Below are positions 22,471 through 33,880 of a DNA stretch of 62,000 nucleotides, piece after piece (within the stretch, counting starts at the first letter, position 1; every line of letters begins with the position of its first letter). Made by a program: the position numbers and the translations under genes. This DNA is from Branchiostoma floridae (lineage: Eukaryota > Chordata > Leptocardii > Amphioxiformes > Branchiostomatidae). Location of the stretch: the NCBI RefSeq assembly GCF_000003815.2, contig NC_049992.1:13923874-13985873 (forward strand). Reading direction: 5' to 3'. Under the pieces are notes generated by a model. The model had not been told where the DNA came from, did not search any database, and saw only the letters and a program-made list of their open reading frames with translations.

Positions 22471-22832
22471 AGTCAGGTGAGATGTTCAGGTCACCAAGGT
22501 TTAGGCAAAGACCATTGTGATGGGGCTCAGATCGAAACTTTCAATAGACTTAACAGTTACATTGCAGACAATAACTTAATGGTGATCTCTTTAGTTGCCT
22601 AGCGGTTGCATATAATGGAGACAGAATATCTAATATCTAGTCAGGTATAAGTTATACTTCAGGTATGATTTTATCGAAATTAATTCTTTGGCAAATGGAA
22701 TGGTATCTATTTTTACCTAGCCTGCCAGTAGTTTGCTATATGGTTGAATATCAAACATTTTTTTTGTGGGAGCCTAGTGCAGACATAAAAATTAACTGTT
22801 CTTCTGAGCTATTTTCAAGTTACACTTTGCTA

Positions 22833-23034
22833 GTTCACCTTTATTCGCGGGGTAACCTTTATTCGTTGAATTTAACACCAGGGTATTTTAGGATATCAAG
22901 TCGACAGATGTTGGTCTCAAACTGCATTATATTAAAAAAAAGGAATTTGAAACCACTGTCCATTAACGTGATACCCCTAAATATCCTGTTTTTAGGCACA
23001 ATGGATATAGGTTACCCCGCGAATAAAGGTGAAC
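22833..23034. mobile_element. MITE with 26-bp perfect terminal inverted repeats
   Basis: The ends 22833-22858 and 23009-23034 are perfect 26-bp inverted repeats beginning GTTCACCTTTATTCGCGG. Weaker inverted similarity continues inward for about 90 bp on each side, so most of the 202-bp element could fold back. TA dinucleotides flank both ends (22831-22832 and 23035-23036), which fits a Tc1/mariner-like TA target. However the symmetry extends through GCTA/TAGC, so the exact boundary is ambiguous. There is no coding capacity. It lies 268 bp from the PR exon at 23302. Confidence 0.85.
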
Positions 23035-23301
23035 TAGCGTTACTTATATTATATAACTGGTTTATTGTTGAACTGGCTGTTTGAGTGGCATTATCAGAAT
23101 GGGAGAAACCCTCCCTCTTAAGAGGAAATAAAGCTTTAAATTATCTTAACATTTTTTTGAGGCACTTCAGCAATTATGTGGCTTGCAATATAAATAAAAT
23201 TAGGCATTGAAAAAGTCTAATAAACTTTTTTCCTTAAAAAAAAAAGGGGATCTTAGAAACAAGTTAATTGAAACAGTGTGCAATGTAGTCCTCAACCCTA
23301 C

Positions 23302-23436
23302 CTGGTCGTTAATTTGGAGGGCGACCATGTTCTGTTCATTGTAGTTGCGTGCACTGCGGATGTATTTCATCCAGTTCCCTGTGCCTGGTTCGCTGGCATC
23401 AACAATGAACTTCACCTTCCCAAACTCATCAACGAT
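23302..23436 (-). CDS. Prdm3/16: Prdm3/16 exon: middle of PR domain
   Basis: A 135-base exon coding exactly 45 residues. It follows a pyrimidine-rich TTTTCCAG acceptor (first base 23436) and ends CAG|GTAGGG (last base 23302), with both borders on codon boundaries. The peptide reads IVDEFGKVKFIVDASEPG, then NWMKYIRSARNYNEQN and VALQINDQ. This is the SET-like core of the PR domain, with the conserved W-(M/L)-K-Y-I-R and N-(L/M)-V-A-x-Q-I-N-D-Q pattern of PRDM3/16. It is the only coding segment between 18.5 and 54.0 kb that I can identify. It sits between two MITEs at 22833-23034 and 23712-23842. Confidence 0.94.
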
Positions 23437-23711
23437 CTGGAAAACACAAAGATAACGAACATTGGCATATTGTGCTGACTTACATAAATGTCTTGACTCA
23501 TTTCAACATTAAGGATTATATACTGCATGCAATGCTGAAACTTGAGAGAGAAACAAGTGCTATAGTTGTGCTATTGATGATAGTCTTAAACTTCGAATAA
23601 GCTTTTGAAATATTATGTTCATATAAACACCTCCTGATCAGTCATTGCCTGAACAATATTACAGATACACATTTGATGCCAGACATTACCAGATATATTA
23701 TATTATATAGA

Positions 23712-23842
23712 ATACAACATGGGGCATTCCGTATTGCCCGAGGTACGGCGCGGGGGTGGGTAGGATCGCCAGAAGGACGGAGGTTGATCCATACCACGGA
23801 GGGGCCAGGACCGCGGGCGATACGGAATACCCTGTGCTGTAT
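23712..23842. mobile_element. Short MITE-like element with about 29-bp imperfect inverted termini
   Basis: The left end (23712-23740) and the reverse complement of the right end (23842-23814) agree at about 24 of 29 positions, around the core ATTCCGTAT. The interior is GC-rich, unlike the AT-rich intron around it. The element is 131 bp without coding potential. No clear target-site duplication is seen. It lies 276 bp upstream (in gene direction) of the PR exon at 23436. Confidence 0.65.
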
Positions 23843-26190
23843 GTTATTTATTGCCAAAGTTTATCACCAAAAAAAAAAAGAGATAAAGACTTGACATCAA
23901 ATTGATCAATGCACATCATGTCAACATACTTGTCAGCTGGAAGAAAAGAACAGACGCTGCACCAGTTTGGTTCGAGAAAAGTTGTTCGATTTTTTTACAG
24001 TAGCGCATGGGATCGAGGTGGTACCGTAAATGTGGACCAGGCAGAACACCAATATTGGACGTAAATACGGCCCAGTTCGATATAATTAACATGATAATAA
24101 TTTGTCCCAACAGTAGAATTATGTAGAACGGTGTTCAAAATCTACGTTCTAGTTTTAGAACCTTTTTAAACGAAATACATTTCATTGTTCTTTGTGCTCA
24201 ACATTCTGTCCTTGAACCACGTTTATTCTCTCGACATATCAGAGATGGTCCCTGACCTATTTTGCTGAGGACCATAAATAGTCACAAATCTAGGCAGGCA
24301 CGTGTTGAACTGTTTAAACAAGCATGTGTACATACTCTTCACTGAGGGATATTGGCAGGTGATTCCTACTTTACCGGTAATTCCTATGGCTCTCTCTAAC
24401 ACGAAACACCTTTACATGAGTTTGCGCTTAAAAGGACAATAACAACATCTCCTGGGAAATGTCAATGACACTTTGTGCAACAAATCTAGATGTATCATTA
24501 CATGACAAACTTTGTCTCATGTGTGCAAAACTGGTCATAAATGCATATATCTGTGACTACAACTTTGAAACATTGTATAGTTTACAAAATTTACATCATA
24601 CAAAATGATAAAGATTTCATTTCAATCTCTGCTGAAATCCACCTTGGGAATCAACAAGCTGCATCTCTACCATCCCAAGTGATGGGAAGGGTATGAAACG
24701 CCCCCCTCCCTCATCCAGAAGAACTCACAATCATGTCACTCCTGTTGGGAGCAGCCTGAAGTCATCAGGCAAACTTTCAAAACTTCCTGGCAACCTCAAA
24801 CAAAATTCAAACATTTCTAGCACTGGAAAACTTCTGAAATGGTTCATCTGTTTCATGTGGGGATGTTCAAATCCTCTTCCAGCAACTTCCAGGAATTTCC
24901 TCTGGCTGGGTCTTCTAAAATTCCCACAGGGTTGATCATGTGAGTTCTCCTGACCAATCATATGAGAGGTACAAATTCTCTGACCAATCAGAAGTCTGTA
25001 CTTCCTGGACAGAAAGAAAACCTAAAATGGCTGCTTAGATCTGAAACTCATGGACTTCATCAGGTAAACATGCATCAAAATAGGTTTAGTGTTCATCAGA
25101 TGCAGTATTTTTGTGTTTAACCCTTGTCTAAAAGAATATAGATTTGATACAAGTCAATGTCTTTGTTCCAAAACCTTTTTAAAACTAAGCTCTTATGATT
25201 TATGCCTTTTGTTTCTTAGTCTATATTGTTTTGTTGTTTACTGTTTGTTGACTATACCAGTAGTTCCATTTCATATTATAATATATCAGGTGTATTTGTA
25301 GCCAGTAGGTACACAATGTGTTGAGTAATGAGGCTTAATGTGGTCGAGGCACCTCCTTGCGCACAAGACCATATTAATTTAGGTTTTGGGGTATGAAAGA
25401 AGATTTTTCAAAGTCAAAGGGGTAGGGCATGAAAGGAGACAATATACATGTAATATAACAAAACATTGTAATCATTATAATAAAAAAGGGAGAGAGGGGT
25501 CATATTACAAGTAATGGCATGGATAGAGATTTTTGCAGAATGCATCCATCTAACCATTATTTTCTATGTGAAGCCAGTCATTTTATAAATGACACAGGAA
25601 TGGAGAAGAACTTTAGATGCTAATGTTCACATTCACAGACATAACGTCATGAGGTAAAAGATTGATATCTCCAGCTTAACAAACTCTGTATGAGGAAATG
25701 AGGCCACCTAGCAGTACATTTAGAATTGTACCTGCATCTACCTACCTATATAAGGAGAGAATCACTATTCAATTGACATGTAATTTATAATATGAAATAT
25801 TATGAAATCTTTTATTTTCTCTCTGCATTATTGTCAGTACCATCTCATCCAGATGAGGCAGGACTCATGAGCTTTGAAAGAAGAAGATAGATGTCTGTGT
25901 AGCTCCTTGACCCACAGGAACATTACATGTACTGTTACAATATATTAGTCCAGTGTATGAATAAGGGTTGGGTACAAAATCTGCTAGTGCAAATGTGTGC
26001 CTGGAAACATGTACCTGATTGTATTCATTGTACCTTTTGAAGTTTTCTAAGCTTATGTTCAATCCTGCACTATAGTTGGTCTATAACATTTTGTTTTATG
26101 TTGTAGCCTGATGTACTATGGAATTGTGGGACGACCCATAATGCTGTTGTGATGGCCTTTTGTCGGTCGGCATGTTATCTCCCAACATGC

Positions 26191-26210
26191 TGAACTTTCT
26201 GCAGAGTTCA
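26191..26210. promoter_or_regulatory. Everted repeat of AGTTCA half-sites, spacing 8 (possible retinoic-acid-type ER8)
   Basis: TGAACT at 26191-26196 and AGTTCA at 26205-26210 form an everted repeat with an 8-base spacer. RAR/RXR dimers are known to accept RGKTCA half-sites in DR2, DR5 and ER8 arrangements. The site lies in intron 2, next to another short inverted motif (CATGTTATCTCCCAACATG). Function is not shown. Confidence 0.25.
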
Positions 26211-29200
26211 GAAGCTGGGAGACAGCCAGCTGTGCCCATCATGATAAATGTGCAATTCTCCCTCAGTAAGTCCACATGCGATCCCTTTTACAATGGTGAT
26301 TTACCTGGTAAATCATCTCAATGACACTTGAACTAGAGTATCCTTGAGAAAATCCGCCTGTCTTCATTACGTTTGAGCCAGCGTATCAGATGGGGATAGA
26401 GAAAGACAGATAGTGGCTTGCCATACTTTAATGAAGTAATGTGTACACGATATTGAAAGGGACTTAAATTTCCATTTGGGTCAGGCAACACAGGGAAAGA
26501 AAACTACTTTGCAGGTATGATGAGAATGTGTCATCTCTAATTACGCGGAGCTGATGCATTACATCTTTTGGCACGGTGAGATGAGGTGGAACGTTTCGCT
26601 CCAAGAGAAAAGGGCTTCTTCTCTTGCCTTGACATGATAAACGGTTGCAACCTTTTTATGGCCACCATATATTAGATTCCATCCCCGCCATAATGTACCA
26701 TGTTCCCACCACAGAAAGTCATATCCTTGTTATGAGTGTCTCCAGACTTATTATATCGAGCATCCACAATTTGCATAACTGAAAAGCAGAGGAATGGCCG
26801 GTTAGCTTTGAAGTGGATCAATCTACGCTTCAGGTTGTCTGCAATCATTCCGACGTTTGCTATGGTTATTAATATTCCAGGCAGGTATCGGTCGGGGGAG
26901 ACCATCGGAGGAAAACTGCAAGCTATGTATTCTCTGAAATTAAACTTTCACACATTACTCCAGGCATATCGCCATTAATTGCTTATTATACTCCATACCC
27001 AATTAGGGAGGGTAGGACATGACAGGCCTATTGTGCGAGAAGAAATATGCTGTCGGGACAATTTTCTGCGTTGAGCGTACAAAAATGGGGGTGTTATCAG
27101 TGTTTTGAGTGCCAGAAAAAGTAGTTTGGGCACAGGATGGGGTACCCTGTGTGCTCTGTCTTTTGTCATCTAACACTCTATAACCTTGACCATAGCAGTG
27201 GAAGACGCCCTCTGCCATAATTGGCCCTGGCTGTCAGTGAGCCATCTGCTTATTTGGTTGGACATACTTTCAATTCTCTGTCTATCAGTTCGGTTAGATT
27301 TTGCAGAGGGTGGAACATCCAGGCTGGATATTCCTGCCCCCAGGAGAGGACATACCAGGGTGGGAGTAGGAATGAGTTGGATTCAAGTGGAGGAAGATCA
27401 ATTACAATGTCAACTATGGCCGGGTGATGCCCCCACTAACATGTTTTGCAGGTGTCCCTGTTTCTCTTTCTGTTTGGCGGGTGAGATCAAACCAAGAAGT
27501 CCCGCCGACTGCTGGAATATAGTGTCTGACACCAGCAGTAATGGGGCAAATGGAAAGGGGAGGAGGGAGGGAGCATGGTTCTCAAAGTTCAAGATGAAAG
27601 AATTTCACACATGGAGGTACGTTAAACTATGACAACAGAGGACTGGGAAAACATAAAAGAGATACACAAGGCAGAAACCTGTGGGGATCATGTTTGGAGA
27701 TGGGAGCCATGAGTTTGAGGTTGAGAAAGGTGACACACATGGTCTCTGTCAGCCTTCAACCCAGTCCAGCTGGCTTCAGCAGGCAAACAGTAGATATTTG
27801 GTTACAATGGCAGTGTCATGCTGAGGATGATATAGTGTGTGTCAAGGCAAAACAGAGGGATGTGGTGTGATTTATGGGACCATGCCTCTCATAATAGGTA
27901 AAGGCATGGTGTTGATGCGTGCCTGCCCTGGCATTTTCCAGCCCCAGACACAGATCCGTGGTCTCCTCATGAGACACCATAATCGGATGATGGCCCTGCC
28001 ATTCTGATAGCATCCCATCATACTGTCCTGTACACCATAAAGCAGATGTTCAATCGTATTAATTTTCAGCAAAATAACTTATTGAACGCGGCCGAGAATA
28101 TGGATTTCCAATCATACCAAGCGGCACGGGCTGTCGGCCAAATTGAAGTGTCAGCACATCTTGAGGTGATTCCTCCCACCCAGGCAGACAACAAACCTGT
28201 TCCACCTATCTAGACAAACCGCAAGATTACAGAAGACTTGTTGAAAGTGTTTGGAAGGAAAAAAACATTCCTGCCCTGTTTTCTCACTACTCATCCTCCC
28301 TCCCGCCTGCTTTCCCTGGAATCCTGCCCTATCTACCCGGCTGTGAAGCGACTTGACACGTCAAAATACTTTTTAATTAAAAGTACACTTGCAAGGCCCT
28401 CTCTGGGTAATTGAAGACACAATGCCGAAGTCATTCCCATATTACAGCACCAAGGTGGCCACCTTGACTCAATTTGCTGAACAGCTTTTTGTTTGGCTGC
28501 GGTATTGATGTATCCCTGTGTTTATTTATCTACTGGGTGCTATCACAAGAGATGCATTGCCCAGAAGACCTGGCAGGTAGACCTCTTTAATATCTCCTAT
28601 CTCCGACACTCTACCTATGGGGACCTAATAAAGCCTGCATCAACCTTCCCTGATGTGTCATCCCCTACTGCAATTTCCCTGTCAGGTGGTCATAAATCGG
28701 CCCGCCATCTTCACCCGCTGCCCCAGCAGTCCTGACGGTATTAAGACTTGATGGATGCCAAGGATGTAACCCGCTGCACTTTCTCCACAGACATCTTCTC
28801 GATAAGGTTACCACTCTGCTCAGGAAATTCTCCACATTCTTTGTTCGCAAAGAGGGATCAAATTCAAGACTCTCCCTGAGTGGAGGAAGTGCGAGATGAA
28901 ACTTGACAGTCATCGGATTGCAGGGCTCGCCGAAGTTCAGCCTCGTTTAGAAGTCTTTTCATTTGGGCGATTTGAGTCATTGATGTACATGGTGGGGGGA
29001 AATAACCATTTCCTTGAACATTATAGATCTGCTTTGTCTATTAACCGATTGATGGGCGGTAGATTTGCATGCCCGATATGTTATGTATTGAACTTGAGAC
29101 ATTACCCTAGATCCTCCAGGGAGCCTAAAGATCTCTTCTTTAAAAGACAATGGAGCCTTCCATTTGTATGGGCCACATTACAGATCATAAAGCCGGAAAT

Positions 29201-32200
29201 TAAAATGAATAATCTACGAAGGCGCGATAGACAGTAGGCAATAAAGGGCAGGTTATCTTCCCAGTTCAATACGGCGATATTTATGGGGTATTCTTGTATC
29301 ATATTTCCATGACATCTTTTAATTAAATGCGTTCCTCTCTAAAACGAGCCTACAAATGTACTATCAGGGACCGCATTTGTCACCAAGATGGATGGGGTAC
29401 TTTGTGACTCTGCAGGGCATATCTCACATGTTGACAATACTCTTCACTGTTGCACAAAATTCCCGTAATGGTGCTCGGACCATATTGAATACACCTGGCC
29501 ACATCTGGTCACTTAAGACAGGATGCCTGATGTGCACGATAACAGTGGGCACACTTTTAGCACTTTGAGGTCTTCTCACTTGGGTGGCGGCAATCTCAAT
29601 ACCTCCCGATGCCCAATTTATTACCAAAATCTCATCATTTCTGAATATGGAAACCTCAAGATATATGCCGGAGATAAACCTGATCATCTTTATCTTCTGG
29701 TTTGCTATTATTACTCACTGCCTTATGGTTATATATCACTGTATATGGGGACAGCAGGAATTGCAGGCTCTAATTTCCTACCCAGTTATGCTGAGTTCAA
29801 ACTTTGTGGGGAAATTCGGAGACAGCTCCGGCACATAAGTGATCCCAGGAGGACGGATTTGTGGATGTCATCCTCTTTTAATGTCTTCAATCGTGTTGAT
29901 GGAACGCATTTGCCTCCTGCTTTTGGTAATCCTGTTAGCTCCATAGGTATCGACTGGGCTTGATGAATGTCCAGAATAGAGTGCATCAAATTATGTGTGG
30001 AAAATAAAGTAAGTTGGATGAATCCCTTGCTGGGGATGAGTCTTTACCCGTCCCATTTGTCACGCTGATATTGCGGCTGGCAATGGAATTAAGCCGCACT
30101 GTAAATTCCGACTTGAGCGATACATTCCACACCCTGGGAGGAGATAGTGCCCCAGACTGACACTTCCCAGGTCTTGAAGTTCAACTGGAAGTACAGTTTG
30201 TTTTTGGGCGGGGGGAGATTATCAGTGGGGACTTGGGCCAAATTTATCCTGTCATCCCAACAATGCACTTGTACCATCCACTTCAAAGTGGCATGCTGCA
30301 CTGAACATCTGGTCTCCCATTACACATCTTTCTAATATCATCACGGTGACTAACCCACCCTGCTTGTAATTCAACTTCAAGGGAGCTCATCGCTTGGGCA
30401 AAAATAACATCTCTGTATCACCTAAATTGGTCAGGGAATTCAGTACAACACTATGAGGTATGCAACTTGAAAGAAGAAGATTCAATTATGTCTAATCCTC
30501 AACTGGGGCAGGGAGGGAAGCCCCTACGGACCAGCTGTCTAGAGTGCTTTAGATGTCATCGCGGAATGCTGGCTCCACAATAAGCCACTGTCGCCTCTTC
30601 AAAGAGACTCTTTTCTTAAAGCCAGCCTTCCCAGCTGCCTTGCCCGGCCCGCATGCCACCATCAGATACAAAGGTGCTGTATTGGCAATGAGGGACGTGT
30701 CAGCGGGGACCACGATACCATCTCGGCGCGAATCCCTGTCTGCTCCGGTGGTTGTTATCGGTCCCCATCTCATTGACAAACATATTGGCACCCAATAAAA
30801 TTACAACTGGGAGGCTATTACTTGAGATATCGCAGGGCGAAAGTGTGGTCGGATCGACAAGGTAGACAACTCCTTGATGGAATGTCTCTGCCGATAAGTT
30901 TGTCTACATTATCCCAATTCTGTGGGGAGATGGCACGTAAAGAGAACAGATGGTACGGAGGAAGACCTATAGAATATTTACAATTGATTCTGCCTGCTGT
31001 AACAGGATTGAAACTGAAAGTCTCTTATATTGAGGAAATGAAGCAAGAAGTTGAGTTATAGGCTGCTCTCTCTCTCCTGCATGTGCACACAAGAACAGAA
31101 GAAGAAAAAAAAAATTCACCCAATATATGAGAAGTTTTGCACATGAAAACGTGACCACCTGTGACCCTACAATGGCCGTAGCCAGGTATAAATTTGCAGG
31201 GTGTGAAAAGGACGGAAAACTAAAGGATGCAGAGAGGCGGGTCTCCCTTCAAAAGAAGTCTCCACTGCGGCGGTGACAGCCATGCAAAATGTATGCAAAT
31301 TAAGGAGCAGGATGGTGCAGGTGGGCCTTTGTATGTTGAAGCCTGTGGGTGGTCACTCCGCAGAATGACGAGAAATGGATTGGGGGAGGCCATATTGTGT
31401 GGAATCTTCATTAAACACAGACACATCAATCCCATTAGTTCTGCTTGGTCTGATGATGCAGCTGAGTAGAGGCAGGATAGAGCTGACACAAGAGTGTAGA
31501 ATTAAAAGGTGTCAGAGACAAATTTGTCCCACAAAGGAAGACAGCATAGCGAATCACACCGCACACTGTGCATGAATCGCTAGCATTGGTTACGGCTGTT
31601 CTAAGATGTTGAATGATGCCTCAAGCTGTATCCTGGAATGGCACTCCAGGTGCTTTGAAATGTCAACCGCAAGATGCATTTTCATCACTTTAATATTCAA
31701 TAGCAAACTTTCTTCCATGAGTTATAAGGTGAGGAAGAAACAGTACTTTCTCCTAGCTTACACTTTTGAAACTCAGGAAAGAAACATGCATATAGAGCAT
31801 GTAGCATGTTTTTCTACTGCAGCATATCACTTGAAGTTGGTGCGAGTTTTGATTTACATCATCCAAATTATGACTTATTCCCTTATTATCTCGCACTGAG
31901 TAAAGGATGGGAAAATATAACTCATGAAACTTGCTGAACTACAGTACTACCGGTTATGTTAGAGCTCCATGTTATCTTCAAAGCCAAGTGCCTCAGGCCA
32001 TCTCCCTACAAGTGCACGGGCCTGTGTTCTACTGTCTCCTGAGGGAGTATCACTAAAAGGTATTTCCAGTTGTTGGTCACATGTTGCAAGCTACAGACGT
32101 CTAGCAATTATCTGAAGTCTTCTCCCCCATAGCAACACCTTTCAGGATAAACCTTAATCCAGATGATTTTATCTGGAGTGGAAGGAGTATTCCCAGAAAT

Positions 32201-33808
32201 ACTTCCTTCTCCTGGGAGGTGGGCAGGGATCAAGTCTGTCCTTTATGTTTTGGGGAGGGCTCATCAAATGGTATTTAAATGGTGAGGAAATGTGTTATCT
32301 CTGATTTGGAGTATTTGATTCAGCTCAGGTGCGCCAGAGGAGGGAGCCTGGATGCGACCAATGAGCAGCCAGCAGGATTTGAGAGGCTCATAGACAGGAG
32401 GCAGGCCATCTCGGCAAATACATCTGCGAGCGCTCTGTCGCAGCAACGCTAATGCCCCAGAACTTTGCTTAAACATCTGCAGAGGCTTCTTATCTGCGAG
32501 CCATGCTGCTCTTTAATTCAGTTGCTTTCATGGGAAAAGCATCTTGCCTTGGAAAGTATTATTGTGAGTCTATGCTCTAAACAACTACATGGCACAGATA
32601 GTACACTTCATTGTTTTGTTCAGGAAACGAAGTAGTAACAAAATATCCTGTGATGAAATTGCTCCACCTACAGAAGTGATACCGTACAAGTGACGGCTTT
32701 GTTTCGATCGTGAGAAGAGGTAGTTGAGACACACAGGCAATGGGATAACTATGTGTACCGATTTTCTAATTGTATCACCAGTGTTTGGTCTTCTCTCCCC
32801 TTCTAAAGCTCATCAAATCTGCCTCTACAGATTTTCACATTGATCATCCTTAGAACTTGACCCTAATCAAATCACTGTAAAGCCCAAAGCTCTTTCCTGC
32901 TCAGGGATTTTCATTTAATTACCTTGATTCACTTACCAAAAGGATCACATAGATGCAGTGACAAGACTGAAAAGAATGCTCACTTCTCACTGCTTAATTC
33001 GGTGTCCGTTATCCTACCACAAAGTCAGAAACTTTTTACACAAATGGGAAACGTGACCTGATTGACAAAGACACTGACATTCTAGATGTTATTGTCTTAT
33101 TAAAGTTTTACTCTTTTGTTTGATACCATGCAACTATAATGCAACTGCAGCTATTGCATGTGTCATTTTAGATGCTCACCCCTTGCTAGGTGTTAAGCTC
33201 TTTCTCAGAGGATGAGCATATATTCTTCTTGACTTGATATTGGCCGATGCCCAGAAGTTGTCTGAGTCCACACTGATGATTTAAATAAGTGTTAGCCCAA
33301 GCAGGAAGGGTACTTCAGGACACGAAACCCAGCAATGTAGGAGGATATTTGTGCCAGAATCAACCTGAAAAGTTTGCTTGACGTAATGTAAACTTGACGG
33401 TATAATTCAATATTTTCAGGAAAAAAAACAGCATTGGTCTGGACAGCATCTTCTGCAGTACAAATTTCAAGGTGGTAAGCCAGAAAGTTCAAGCTATAAT
33501 ATGTACCAGTATTTGATCCTCCAGACAACTTTTACTATCAGCCTGGGGCGACCTCCTATGGGGGAAACTGGGTCACTCTAGCCCTGGTCCTCACACAAAA
33601 GGTCTGGAAATGTTCATCTCAGACATCATAAATCATGTCCTATATCCTTTTGGTTAGTGCAGGCCAGCAGCTTTATGTCTACCCCTGCTACTGTGTGGCC
33701 AGTTCTGAACCATCAGTCTGCACCTCCTGCTGGGTGACAGCAGTTGTAGTGGTCATCTGCCCCTCCCCATCCCCAGGGGTGCCTAAGCATTTGCACGAAC
33801 CCTATGAA

Positions 33809-33880
33809 ATTCGTACGAATATTATGTGATACACACGAATCACTATGCGAAAACGCACGAATATTATGATACACATAAAT
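33809..33880. repeat. Short direct and inverted repeats of a CGAATATTATG motif
   Basis: ATTCGTACGAAT is a perfect 12-base palindrome at 33809-33820. The phrase ACGAATATTATG followed by ATACACA occurs twice, starting at 33815 and 33857. This is a local short-repeat patch in intron 2. Confidence 0.5.

Larger units (their letters stand above)
18509..23301 (-). other. Prdm3/16 intron 3
   Basis: A 4.8-kb intron with no further exon recognised. It contains a segment rich in GACAAT/ATTGTC motifs (21940-22050) and a 202-bp MITE (22833-23034) close to the upstream exon. The rest is unremarkable AT-rich sequence. Confidence 0.8.

Noticed and set aside
22665-23084. 139-codon plus-strand frame
   Set aside because: Runs through the MITE at 22833-23034; not coding.
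24945-25035. Two CCAAT words 30 bp apart and an AAAATGGCTGC (YY1-like) word
   Set aside because: Suggestive of a promoter, but no transcript features follow on the plus strand.
30549-30798. 80-codon frames on both strands over the same bases
   Set aside because: Mirror-image open frames without similarity to known proteins; probably composition effect.
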